From: Hypsibius dujardini
Taxonomy: Eukaryota; Tardigrada; Eutardigrada; Parachela; Hypsibiidae
Assembly: GCA_001579985.1 (NCBI GenBank)
Contig: LRSR01014198.1
Coordinates: 1 to 60,537, forward strand
Direction: 5' to 3'
DNA length: 60,537 nucleotides
Within the stretch, counting starts at the first letter, position 1; each line of letters begins with the position of its first letter. The notes beneath the pieces were generated by a model that did not search any database, was not told where the DNA came from, and saw only the letters and a list, made by a program, of their open reading frames with translations. Below, one piece after another: positions 11,460 through 23,566 of this stretch. The translations under genes and the position numbers were made by a program.

Positions 11460-13800
11460 ATGTTTTTTTCCTTCGAGTCAGGAGACTTTCGGGACAGGGA
11501 GGTGTTGACTTATTCGGCTCCCGCTTTAGCAGCGAAGGTGGCGTCACCGGATTTTTACTGAGTTTAAGCTAAAGAAGCAGTCTTTCTTTTATTTTGCCTT
11601 GCATCGACGCTGCCAGTCTGATTCGTACAATCGACGCCAGGATAATCGAATGCCGCATTCGGCAGGTACTTTCTTATCTCGAATAATTTTTTGTTATGCG
11701 CTATGCGGCAGACGGCATTATCTGTTATAGCTTCCATTCCGTCTTCATTCTCGCCAAATTACGCACACTAGACATGATTTAGATCTGAATTTGTTCAGAC
11801 CGTCCAGATGCACTGCCCATGCCATGCGTTCGTCTTTCCATCATCATACGATCTCGCACATGACCAGATCAGCCTAAAGTCGTGCAAACATGCTGAGCTG
11901 AGCTGCTCACGAAGCCTACGTAAAAAATAAATAATACTCGATCTGCGTTTATGCCAAATGTATTCGTACTTCCTGATGCTTTTTTTGAAAGATGTTCCCG
12001 CGCTTTCGTAAATAAAACTCTTCATTTCAGTAGCAAACTGGAGAAAATAATTGTTAAAAAAAAACACGCTCAATTGTTACCCAATTCGTCTGTCTGAACT
12101 GAAGAGGAAATTGTAACAAAAGTTTTCACTCCGTTTACCAGGGCGGCTCTCAGGATATCGTTCGGTCTCTTATTCGAAAGTCAATAACTCTTGCTTGTGG
12201 GGTGATTAGCAAGCGACCGGGACAATGTGACAACCCCTTGAGTTATATGTTTATTTTAGCCCGGACTCACGTGATAAGCATATAATCATTCTGTACCTAA
12301 ACTATAATATCAGCCGACCAACCATGTTGGTCGTTGATTGCAAATGAGTTGATCAGGTTTGAAGCAGCACCAGACGTGTGCAACAAAGACAATTTGCGAC
12401 TACGTGAAACCAACTTATTCAGAACCAAACTTCAAACTATAATCCAATTATATTTGCAAAAATGTTTCCCGTTCATAGCCGGTTGCGTTTACTTTTCTGG
12501 AAGAATGCGTTAGCTCTTTTGTTAACTAAGTCTCGCGGCTACTCAAAATCAATACATTTGCAGCACTTGTCAAATGCATTGATCATGTCATAGTCGGTCA
12601 ACCTGCGCCTAAATCTTGCCCTAATATAAAAAAGTGAAAAAAGGCTTTTGTCACGAGAGCGATATGAATGAATGATGATTTCTAACAATAATGCGCGATA
12701 CTCGCCATAACAGCACCGAGCTATTTCCGTTTGGGGCTCGCTCTTCGTCACTCATATGCCCTAATAAAAGTTTTTTAGTCTTTGTCCGACCAGAATTACT
12801 CCCACACATCGTGACACACAAAATCATGTCCTTCACACATAAAAAAGTCGGATGGTGCATATTTTGTCAGCACTAGGCTTTTATTTGTGGGTGCGGAAGA
12901 ATTTCGTGTAAGACTTATACAGCACAAATATTTTTCAGGCCGGTCAATGAGGGTTCATTTCCTTGTAAAAACACTTTGATACGTTTAATTAGAAATAATC
13001 CGAACAAATATTTGTACTTTAAGTTGGGCAGAACCAGTTAAACGGTGGGCTGACAAAAAATGTCTGCAGCGGATTATTAATGTCCTAGATTAAGGGTGAC
13101 ATTTTCGTCCTGGAAGTAGTACCGTAAAAGTGTGAATTTCTGTCCGCACGGAAATTGCGACACATTAAAACTCGTATTATGGATGTGTGTTCAAGCCATT
13201 GTCGGCTTGCACTCGTAGAATTACGAGTATCTACCCAATACCGAACATACTGCAGTAAATAATTCTACTATGCAAATAGTGGAGCATTATATCAATTAAC
13301 CTTTTGGCCTGAGCTTGAGAAATAAACAGACATGTTTACATTGGGTATTCCGTTAGCTATAAAATTTTCGATGTTAACAATTGGGTCCACGCATGATGGT
13401 ACTGTTATAGGTGAGCCGTGCTTATCAGTTCTCTTTCATGTCTTACCGTGGAATGCGTTGTAACTAATCAAAAGATGATGCGTTTCCCAGGAGTTCTAAC
13501 GCACTAGCATTGTTCGGGTAATAAGTATGTAAGCGGATGTTAACCGTCCATCCTACATTTATTCGAGAATGCACATTATTTTTTCGTTGGGAGGAGTCAC
13601 ATAAATTGTGATTCCGTTTCTATACAGAATGGAAGCTTTTCGAATTGTCTCGCCGGTGTTAATGCAGACATATTATGTCATAACTGTTTTATGTCCATCC
13701 TGTCAGCCACAGTTATTACCCTAGAATAGCTTCACAAAACTCTGTCGGTGATTTGACGCTTCGCCGGTCATATTCATCAGCCTGCAAACAAATAAGGCAT
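11460..13800. other. No gene supported
   Basis: Short open frames exist on both strands, but none has splice signals, codon bias or a recognisable domain. Confidence 0.4.
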
Positions 13801-13820
13801 TACTTTTGCCTGCCATTAAT

Positions 13821-16800
13821 ATGGAAACCTTATCACCGATTATATTGAAGCCGGCATTTATCACGCTTCTAAAAGGTATTGGAGACTGTGCTCGCCGAAT
13901 TGACTCTGGCCATCAGCTCTGGGGCTGCAAACGTGAATTCGACGCCAACATTGAGAGCCTCTGTGGCAATGGAAACGCAAAACTGCTCCTGAACATTGAA
14001 AACTTCGTTCGCGCTACTTCGGAGCAAACCCGTGACACTATCCTAATGTCAATGTTGAGGGATCAAATTCATGGGGACTTTCGAGCCGTCAGCGATGCCG
14101 TAACGGAGAGCGAAAAAAAGTACAACCAATTCAAGAAGAACCCCGGCCAATTTACATGGTCGGAATTCCAAAGTCACGGGAACGTTGACGCCCAGTTGAG
14201 CCGATTACACAGACAGATCACAATACACTCTGGCCAGCAAAGCAATCTGGTCGATGCCATCGTAAAGGCATGCGAAATGGACTTTAACCTTTTTAACGAA
14301 TGGTCGCAAGCAATCTTCCTGCTCGTGGAGCGGGCCTTTCGCATTCGAATGGAGTTTCATTACTACAACGTGTTTAAGGATGAGGCCTATGAACCGGGTG
14401 CCGGCCAGCGCGCAGTCATGGAGGATGTGGTTTTCCCGCAATACGTCCTCGACGAGAAGGTCCTGATGGATCAAGAGGTGGCTGAAATACAGAAACAGAT
14501 GGAAACAAAGTATCGAGAGATGAAGGCGAGCTTCCTGTTGAGGAACTGTGGTGACACCCGCCACAATCATCATTGTGGTGGGGGATTGCACGGCTGTTGG
14601 GAATTGAGCACAAAGGTATCTTAAAACGAATTGCATTTAATGTCTCATAATTAAGTTCTAGTATAAAATACAGACTCCGATCATCGTGTCTCAAAGATCT
14701 TTCAGTTGATTTCCTATAATAAATAGTTCGTGCTTCTGTATCTCATTTATTGTTAATATAGTTCCTTTATCGTAATACTTCCGACAATAATTGTGATGAA
14801 TTGATCAGTTATAATCTTCTAGTTCAAGAAACATAAAATAATAATGTTCGGCAGCGGTAGCAAAATTCTTGATACTTATATTGAAATAACGAATCAACGC
14901 ACAATGTATTGAAAAAAAAGACTTTGAACTTACTATTCTGTTTTTCTCAAGGTATACCGTGCCGTTCGGTTGAGCGGAGACCTCAGCCATTCTGCATTGG
15001 CCACCAAGATTGCCAGTCGACTTCGAAGCGATTATCCGCAGTTCTTGTGGTCAGCTGTGGTATTGACGGACTACCGACAGGCTGCGTTGGAGGCGAATAA
15101 TGCCCGTCACGATCAAGATTTGTGGCTCCAGCATTTCGGTTCTAAAAAACCAATCTTATTATGCAAACCCAATCGCCACAGCGACAATCTTTGTAAAGCA
15201 TTCGGCCGGTTTGGCTATCTTACCTGCTTTCGAAATCGATATTTTAGTAATCGGTCAGCGCACATCTTCTGGGTCGATCCCGATGCCATCCAAAACACAG
15301 CTTTCCTGGAGGAGTTTGACAAGCTGCGCAATACTGATATCGAGTGTCGCGAGTTTAAGGAGGTTAATTCCAGCAGACCAGCGTATTTTGTGCCGAAACG
15401 ACTGATAGAAATGAACATCGCCTGTGTCTACGGTGTAGGCTTTCATGTCAAGGCAGGAGAGCAGCGGATCGGAATGGATTTGAACGAATTTGGAGGTGGC
15501 CGAACATTCCCGCTGTGCTTGGGCAACGACAGTCGCTGTGTTATGGTCATTCCTGATCCCTCGCAATCTAGCCCACCTGCAGAGTATCCAATATCGCCTG
15601 GTATGTATCCGTGTAACTCCCCGTCAGCTATGAATTTATGCTCACTGAATAATTTTCTTTAAGAGCTAAAAGTAGCGGAACGGTAGCTGGTCGAAGATAC
15701 AGTGACAGTCTAGTGGCGACGGGGCCGTGAATACAATCATTTGATCCACCTATTCACGATAATGACCGCTTAATGTTGCAGCATATTTTACTGCACTTTT
15801 CACGGGGGGTGGAAAAAAACCAAGGGTTCATAAGGAGCATCAACCACGTGGATTGGCCGAACAGCTTGTCGTCGTAAAAGAAATATTGCTATCGAAGAAT
15901 AAACCAGGGAAACGTAGCAGGCAGATCCTCAAACTGAACTGTCACTTGGCCCACCTGAAAGATTTCAAGCATGAAAATCTGGTTAAGTACATTGGGTTTG
16001 AAGTGGGTTCTGGATGCGGGTTACCAACTTACAAGATCATTACGGAGTTCTGCGAAGGTAAATGGCTGCAGTTACGGGGTGTCGAAAATATATTTCAAAA
16101 TCCAATAACAATGAAATTTTCAATTTAGTAGATTTTATATTTTCTATTGTTTGAACACTAACAGATCCACAGTGAATTTTGTAACCATTACACTTCAAAC
16201 AGTTAATAGGATGGGGGAAATCGCCTGATTCAAATATATTTATTTAAAATCGTTTACCTCGATGAGAACTTGAATACTGTATAGGTCCCTTTGGGTGATA
16301 GGATGCAGCTCGAATACCACTTTCTCACTTCGGTTCCTTGTAGGTGGTACCCTCTCTGACAGAATACAGAGCGCAGTTGCAGAAATCAACATCTTTCAAT
16401 GGAGCTGCGGCATTCTAAATGGTTTGCAATACCTACACCAAAATGATATCCACCACAAATCACTTGAGAGTGACCACGTCATGTTTGACGCGCCAGCACC
16501 AAAAATCAGCAATATCAAACTGATTTCTGTTGAGCGAATCGCTGAAATTATACCCAAAAAGAAGAAGTGGTATCAGATCAGTAGCACTTCGGTTTTCAAG
16601 CCACCGGAACAAAATGTGCGATCAGGCAGCAGAACTGATATATGGAGCTTCGGTTGTGTGGTGCTGCATATGGTAACAGGGCAGCTGCCAGTATTGGAAA
16701 CCATCACGCATTCCACAACTGACCAGGACGGATGCTCCATACAGATTGAATTGCTTCGACCGCGAATTCCCAGCGATATACACATGCACTGGGCAGAACT

Positions 16801-16909
16801 TATTGAAAGTTGCTTAAAAATAGATTACGACAAGAGACCGCATTGTTTAGCTCTTTTGCAAGCGCATTTTTCGGAAGGAGATTTGGTTAGTTATAGCACA
16901 AAGTTTTAA
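13821..16909 (+). CDS. Novel multi-domain protein with C-terminal pseudokinase, four exons
   Basis: Exons 13821-14615, 14952-15600, 15782-16057 and 16344-16909 join in phases 0, 1 and 1 through GT-AG introns, giving about 760 residues. Start: the first in-frame ATG of the long exon 1 (METLSPIILKP). Residues 1-265 are helical, with an amphipathic stretch VLMDQEVAEIQKQMETKYRE and a His/Cys/Gly-rich tail. Residues 266-480 (VYRAVRLSGDLSHS onward) are unrecognised. The C-terminal 280 residues are a protein kinase fold: glycine loop TGGGKK, VVVKEI with the ATP-site lysine, HENLVKYIGF, hinge EFCEGGTLSDR, DIWSFGCVVLHMVTG and CLKIDYDKRP. The catalytic HRD has become HHKS and DFG has become NIK, while PPE replaces APE. 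It is therefore predicted inactive, a scaffold or allosteric pseudokinase of STE/MAP3K-like type. An extra 3' exon near 16930 is possible. Confidence 0.72.
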
Positions 16910-17004
16910 AACGATTCCTGTGTCGAGTTCTAGCACGGGACGTAGCTTTATGATATTCAGTATAATTGGAAAGGCACTAACAAACGACTGGGACAGTCCA
17001 GCTA

Positions 17005-17200
17005 GTTGTGGGAGTTACCGGAGAAGTGGGAGCTGTGAAAGTTACAGCAGTGACAGGAATTATAGAAGTTGTAGGATTTATAGGAGGCATACGAGCTATA
17101 AGAGTTATAGTCCTATAACTCCCATAACTCCTCTTACTCCAAAACTCCTATAATTCCCATAACTCCTAAAACACCTGATGCCTCCTTAACTCTCATGACT
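17005..17200. repeat. Inverted AACTCC/GGAGTT-rich repeat
   Basis: The left half is GGAGTT/TATAGG-rich and the right half is the complement, ATAACTCC/CCTATAACTC. They form an imperfect foldback directly downstream of the pseudokinase gene. The same motif occurs at 36850-36990 and 38790-38970. Confidence 0.55.
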
Positions 17201-17798
17201 TACGAATGCCCACAACGTCTACAGTTCTTTATCTCAACAACTCAACATTAACTTGTTTTCAAATGAGCGTTAATTGACCATTTACAACTCCTTAACTCCA
17301 AATCCCAATTGAAGCGACCGTACCTTCAAAAAACGTTGTGCTAAAACTCGCTAGTAGAGTCTGAAGAGACCAAATTCATCTCTCCTCGTTCGTTCAAATT
17401 ACATTGAAACTGAATCGTGAAATAATGATATTTATATCGTGCGAAACATGCCAGTATGCAATATTTTTGGCGTCTTGCTCTGGGGCGTCACATTGCCTTT
17501 TAAATTTTTCTATAAAAACAATAGTGTTTTTTTTATGTAGTACAAGCATAATATATTTTTCTGAACACTGAAATTTGGAACAACGTAAGGGGCATGTGGT
17601 AAAATGAATCATATGCGGGAATGCTTTTGGCATTGGCCTTCGCAGGCCCTCGCCTGAACTGTGTGTGTGCTATTGACAAAATATTTTCTGCACTGGAAAG
17701 CCCACTTTGTTGGCTATCCGAATCACTTTTAAAATCAAGATTCAGGTTGCTGAATCAGAAATTGTTTCAAAAAACCCAAGGACCAACACTGTTATAGT

Positions 17799-18714
17799 TT
17801 GTCCCATGGACCGTATTTTGGATCTCCTAGTCTGGTGGCTGCCATTGAAAAGGACCATTCAGGACCGAATCCGCTGACTCGATCTGCGTTTTCCTTGAAG
17901 TACGGTGTTTCGGCTACAACTATTGCTCGCGTCATTAGCCAGGATTTGGAGGGGAAGGTGCGGAAAAAGTGCCGTGTTCATGCCCTGTCGAACAAGCAGG
18001 CTAAACAACGGCTGGACCGAGGCCCAAGATTCCTGCGCTACATCAACGCCCGGAAGTGGAAGAATGTTATCACCATTGATGAGGCCTGGGTTTATCTGAT
18101 TGACGTTAACAGGATCCGGAAGATTTACTACGACTTTCGGGGAGAACGGAGTCCGGAAAGTTGGACCATATTCTGGAAGGAATCTCACCCCAAGGACATC
18201 ATATTTGTGGCTGGCGTTTGCTCCCGTTGTAAAACTGCGATCCGCTTCGTCAAACCCGGAGCGAAAATCAACAGTGAGTACTACATCCAACATGTTTTGA
18301 AGCCGCTTTTCAAGAACGACATTCGGAACCTATTTCCGGGAGAGCTTATCAACAAGGTCGTCTCCCACCATGACAGTGCTCCAGCGCATTCTTCCAAAAT
18401 CACCCAAGAATGGCTTCGAAAATCCGGAATCAAGTTCATTCCGAAAGAGTACTGGATGGGTGATAGCCCTGACCTGGCTCCATGGGTTTTTGTGTGGATG
18501 GTCTGTTAAAGTGGAAATTGTTTGACCACGTTGCCACTACAGTGGCAGGTTTGAAACGGGTTATGCGAAAGGTGTGGTCGAATTTAGACCAAAGTAAAAT
18601 TGATAACGCTTTGCGATCCTGGCTGAAACGTGTTAAACTTATGATAGAGAGGCAGGGGCTTCAAATCGAGCATGTTTGGAAAAATTCGAAATGGAATTGT
18701 GCACGCAGGAATTA
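17799..18714 (+). pseudogene. mariner-type transposase with one frameshift
   Basis: The first frame (17799-18509) has a helix-turn-helix-like N-terminus (SAFSLKYGVSATTIARVI), the first catalytic Asp in VITIDEAWVYL, the second in VSHHDSAPAH and the third in SPDLAP about 33 residues later. This is the DDD signature of Tc1/mariner transposases. The frame then shifts near 18480. The second frame (18482-18714) continues as FCVDGLLKWKLF to a stop. One frameshift makes it a probable inactive copy. No terminal inverted repeats could be recognised by eye. Confidence 0.75.
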
Positions 18715-18725
18715 ATTAAAAACTG

Positions 18726-19243
18726 AGCACCATCAAGTGGTTTAACCTCTGTGGGTCTGTGTCTCCTACACAAATGCTGCTCTCGGCCATCACTACCTTA
18801 TATCACTGGGTCAAGCATGACAACATTCCGCCCGAAAAATGGCACAAGCAGGTTATCGTCTTCGACAACATGTGCGATCTTGAACGGATTAAGGCAGCCC
18901 AAGCAATCATGTGACTGTGATGTACCTGAACCATACGACTAACTTAAGAGGAAGCCTTTGAATCTGTTGGATGTCTTTCACATACGAAACCACAAGCAAA
19001 AAGAATGCCAGACAACCTACAATCCGGAACACATCAAGCGACCGTAACCCGATTTCAAGGAAAGGAACACACAGTCAGCTGAGCAGACGAACGCCTTCTT
19101 CGGATGGTTTAAGTCAGTGTTTAACTGGATTCCATTAAAGCGACACATTTTTTATTTGGACTGCTTGGCTACGTACCGCAACGCTTATTTCTCTAGAGAC
19201 GGCAGTATCGAGTCAAGTTCTGATGATGACGAAGAAGTCTAGC
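18726..19243 (+). pseudogene. KDZ-family (Kyakuja/Dileera/Zisupton-like) transposase remnant
   Basis: Segments in changing frames read EKWHKQVIVFDNMC, then DVFHIRNHKQKEC, and NTQSAEQTNAFFGWFK followed by FYLDCLATYRN and an acidic SSDDDEEV tail to a stop. The order FDxxC, FHxxNHxxxxC and NTQ..EQ..F matches the C-terminal half of KDZ transposases. Internal stops mark it as broken. It starts immediately after the mariner frame, so one element may have inserted in or beside the other. Confidence 0.6.
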
Positions 19244-19321
19244 AATAGCTTGCTACGACTAAACGTTTTTTTTCTGTACTGTAGTGTGTTTCTCGGTTTC
19301 GCTATTTACGCGTGTTTGGCT

Positions 19322-19926
19322 TCAGTTTTTCTCACCGGTGTCAGAGCTTGTTCACCAAATTTTACTGGTAGCCAAATTTTACGTGGAGCTGCATGGAGCT
19401 GCATGGAGCTACGTGGAGTAGCATGGAGCTGCGTGGAGCAAGTTGGAGCAATGTGGGGATCCACGACTTCTTCCACAACGTCCCGCGGCGGCCATGCAGC
19501 TCCACTGGGTCCGTAAATATCCTTAACGCTTAATCTCCATGATGCTCTTACTTTATGGCGTTTGATTGGTTTTGATGGGCTTTGGCTGGAACTATTTTTG
19601 CTTCACGCAGCTCCATGCCACTCCACGTAACTCCAAGTAGCTCTGTGCATCTTCATGCAACTCCATTTTGCTCAACATGTACCATCTTGCTCCATGCAGC
19701 TCCATGCAATTCCATGCAGCTCCACTTAACTCCATGCAGTTCCTCGTAGCTCCATGCAGCTCCACGTAAATCCGTGCAGCTTCATGCAGCTCCATGCAGC
19801 TCCGCATAGCTCCATGCAGCCCTACGCAGCTCCACACAGCTCAATGCAGCTCCACATAGCTCCGTCCGCGTAAAGAGACCTCAGTAATAAATTTTGGTGT
19901 ACAAAGTCTGACATATCTTGTTTTTT
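19322..19926. mobile_element. Foldback element with 10-base minisatellite arms (copy 1)
   Basis: The left end TGTCAGAGCTTGTTCACC and the right end TTGGTGTACAAAGTCTGACA are inverted copies of one another. Inside, the left arm is tandem GCATGGAGCT/ACGTGGAGCT (10-base period, 19385-19445) and the right arm (19605-19860) is the complement, AGCTCCATGC. A unique core of about 150 bases (CCGCGGCGGCC near 19485) separates the arms. A second copy in opposite orientation is at 49247-49752. No transposase is encoded, so it is non-autonomous. Confidence 0.8.
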
Positions 19927-20067
19927 ATACAGCGAAAGACGAGTTTGCTGTTTCTTCATGTGGCCATCCATTTATTAAGCCTAGTACTATACTGCTGTAG
20001 ATCTGTTGATTACATTTCGTCGTTACAGAAATGCTGCATCGCAGAACCGTTACTGTATACATGACAT

Positions 20068-20215
20068 TCTATTCCATTATTTCAGTCTTGCATAACTCAC
20101 ACTTTATGCAGATGTTTTACAATGAGTATTCTATTATCCCATTATTCCAGTCTCGGTCAGCTCACACTTGCTGCCGAGATATTACAAGGACTATTCCACT
20201 ATTCCAGTCGGAATG
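20068..20215. repeat. Degenerate tandem repeat, period about 65-70
   Basis: Imperfect units contain TATTCCATTATTTCAGTCT..CTCACACTT, then CCATTATTCCAGTCTCGGT..CTCACACTTG, then ACTATTCCAGTCGG. Confidence 0.5.
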
Positions 20216-20380
20216 ATTATGAGCAGTATTTGGTGACGAGACTATGCTATAAAAGGAATGCCGGCAGCAATATGCCATTATTCCACTCCTATCTGATAAC
20301 ACATACCTGATGTAAATGCTTGTGCATGAACTCGCCAGTGATGTATTTCATATTTAAAATAAAATGTGTGGCACGTTATG

Positions 20381-22183
20381 TCATCGGTCATGTGGTTGAC
20401 TAGTTGCAACATGCGAGGCAACTGACTGAACAGCTCGAAAGGCCAAGCCCACTTGTGCAGCAACCTCTTTTCGGACGTCTTTCAAAAACACCAAATACAC
20501 AACGGGGTCAGCCAGAAGTAGAAGTCCCGGGAAAAGCTCCGTGATTTCGTAAATGTTTCCCATATATGGCAAGCGACGACCGGCCAGCCAGATTGCCACC
20601 ATTGTCACGGGAAGCCAGCACAGTAGTTGCAGACAGACGACCCACAGCACCAGCCGGAGTTCGTTGCGTGATTGTTTTCTGGCTCTAGTTCGTTTTATGA
20701 CGTTGTTGGTAGATTGTCTTCCAGTGGACACTTGTAGTGACGGCCTAACAGGGTCGATTTGAAGGTGCTGGCGGCGGGTTTGGCGGCGATGCCAAAATAT
20801 GGAGAGGAACACGGGGGAGGATACAAGGACGATCAACTGAGGAACGTACATTGTTCCGACCCGTACAAATACCTGTAAGTGAAACCGATCGACATCAGTG
20901 AAAGGTAAGTCCTTTTTATAAGTGCATCAGTTGAGAATTCGGAAACGTAAAACAAAAATGAAAAAAGTGGACAAAAACACTTTTTTTGCGAAGCGTTGAC
21001 TCCGCGCTATCTTCACAAGTTGATGGGTTGTGTTTTAAGTTTCGCTTGCATGTGGTTGTTGTTTGAAAATCAAAACGAGTCGCTAATAACGATTTGGAAA
21101 TAAAACTCAATTTTCCAAAAACGAACATGCCTAGAGTCTTTTTTATGTACAGCTACAATTTTTGATTTTGTAGACAAAAAATTTCATAGACAAAAGTTAG
21201 AAAACGTTTAATCAAGTAGCTTGTTTTGGTTCTAGTGATTTCCTGAGTAAAAAAAATCTCTACAATGTTGAATAATTTTGCGTAGACGTTGAGTAATACT
21301 CGTATGCTTGTGCTTTATTCAATTTGATAAGTCGGTTCTTAATTCCATTGCGCTGGATATAAAAATTTGGAATAATCAATCTTTCAGATTGTTTTTCTAT
21401 TGCAGAAAATCTTCATTTTATGTACAATATAAGACTGCAAGCAACGTAGTGCTTGAAAAAATTAGCGTTTGTTAAGTTTCAATGGAGATCCCCCGACGGA
21501 CTCAATAAAAGTAAATAAGTTGCATTTATTTTCTGTCATCCTTGTCAGTCAAAGGTAATAACATAATTTCCTTGTTTATCTGGTCGTTTTTAGTTTCGTC
21601 CCTGGTAGTTGGGTAAGGCCAGAGTGACGCGACAGTCACTTCCTGCAGGCCTCACAAAAACGTAATCGCTCCAAAATAGCGGAAGATACAGAACCAAGTG
21701 ATACCCCATTGCCACCAAAGCAGCATATATGCCGAATTTGATCGTTTTTGTGCGATACCAGTTGGGTGCTAGCAGCGCCAGCCAGTGCCAATCAGCGCAG
21801 ATCACTACATGCTGCAGAAGCATCCATGAGCTCGCATTCCACTGCGTGAAGTTTGAGTAGGAACAGACTGAGTGGTGAAGTCGAGGATATCAGGAATGAG
21901 ATTCTTTTGTAGCTGTAGCGAACCCAGGAGGACACCGCAGATTACATCATCAATCAGCAGAATGAAAAAGTGTACGCTGAATGGCTTCAGCAACGCAGGT
22001 CGCCGAGTGTAAACGAGAAACGAGTGTAAACGAGTTGGTCAAGAATGCCAAGACCGCGACGATTACAAATATACAGGAGAGAACCGGCGATTGTGGTAGG
22101 AGAAATGTCGTGGCGTTCCTGACGAAGGATAATGACAAATTCATCGATTGCATTTGAGCTAAACTGTTCTTAGCGTTTCGCAA
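20381..22183 (-). pseudogene. Class A GPCR, two exons, frameshifted in the first exon
   Basis: Minus strand. The 3' exon, 20381-20872, starts after a TTACAG acceptor and encodes TM5 (VPQLIVLVSSPVFLSIF), a basic third intracellular loop, TM6 (LVLWVVCLQLLCWLPVT), TM7 (LLLLADPVVYLVFLKDVR) and a short tail. The 5' exon (about 21590-22183) carries TM1 (VIVAVLAFLTNSF), TM2 (KPFSVHFFILLIDDVICG) and TM3-TM4 (VVICADWHWLALL, WYRTKTIKFG) in three different frames. Two frameshifts, near 22015 and 21860, therefore interrupt it. ADWHW sits where DRY is expected. The closest relative in the window is the intact receptor at 54625-56316 (CFDRWLALLVPVWYRTKT). It would be a seven-helix G-protein-coupled receptor if the shifts are sequencing errors. 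Confidence 0.65.
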
Positions 22184-22739
22184 CGCTATTGTGTGCTTTT
22201 TTGACGTAAGTTACTGAATGTATTGCCACAAAAAGTCTGCAAATATGCTGTCGAGTTGGAAATTGCAATTCGTCCAAGGCGGTGTGGTGAATAATCTACA
22301 CTTGCTAGCTTTGATATAAGTAAACCGTCTGCTCTCGTTCTGATTACTGAATTCTTTCATTCGAAGAATACAATGGCGTCAAACAAAGCTCGTTTTTCAA
22401 TAACATGACGAGTTGAACAAAAAGAGTCGATACCTGCACTCGACTGCTCTTCTGATTAATGGCATTTACAAAAGGTCAGAAATCATCAAGGACGTGACGG
22501 TGGCCTCTTGTCATTCCTCGTATGGGGAGTTTATGCACAGGAAATGCGCCGTAAACTAGAGCAGGCCTGTCAATTCTGCAATGATGTTAATGGGACTATG
22601 ACTCCAAGGAAATTTGGCCTGCTGGTCGACATACAGAAATAAAAAGGCTAGCTTTTGTGATACTCAATGGCATTGAACGGCTTGACCTTTGAATAGCATG
22701 AGAGACATATATTTTGAGATCCATCATTGGCTAACTGGG

Positions 22740-23480
22740 GGGGGATCAAGCAGATCAATTCTCATGAGGGCAAATGCTGAAATTTTGGGGTTATTGCCGT
22801 ATGCGGTGAAAAAATGTTTCTCCCCAACAACAAGTTGAAGATCATCGTATCGCTTTGGACCTTTGGGGGTCCCTAAGGATGATTTCAGTCTCCTTCATGG
22901 GAGTTCAGCTCATTATCCAGTTTATGAAGTCTTGACAGACCTCCAAGGGTTCAAGACACTGAGCCCGTAACTATTGAGTTTTGACAAAAATGTTAAATAC
23001 TTGGTTCGGTAGTTGCCCAAAATGTCCCCTGGGACCCCTCATGAATATCAACTCGGTTGATCATTCTATTAGGTTGGTTAAGGTGGACAAATATAATTTG
23101 ATTGGTGCTGGCGTACCGTACGTCACTTAAAATTGTTAGTGTTCAAATGCGTCGTTAACATAAGCAACAGATGTGCATTTTATTGGCATTCACATTTCAA
23201 TGAGATTAAAATAAAAGAAACATAGAAATGAAAATAAATAAAAGAAACACTTGAAACACTTATGAAAATAAAAGAAACACTTTGTTTTTATTTTTGAAAC
23301 AACCGGTTAAAAGTGTTTGGGCATGGCACTGCAGGTATCGGCTTTCTTAAACCGAGCATGACGGATTGTTGTCGGGACAAACGCATGTCTTGGTGTTTTC
23401 AGCAGAGGAAGGCCTATAAACTGACATCCGCCGTTGGAAACTTTACTCGCGTTACTGGCTGTAAAAACAAATAAACATAT
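22740..23480. other. No gene supported
   Basis: Contains an AAATAAAAGAAACAC-like simple repeat near 23205-23285; nothing else was recognised. Confidence 0.4.
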
Positions 23481-23566
23481 TTAAGTGAAAGGCAACTCTT
23501 TAAGTTTAGTGACATAATGAACGGTCAGAAGACAGTAATATCGTTTCGTCCAGGGTTTGAACTTAC

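Noticed and set aside
19223-19837. Open frames reading AWSCMELRGVAWSC-type repeats (also at 49295-49549)
   Set aside because: They are translations of the 10-base minisatellite arms of the foldback elements.
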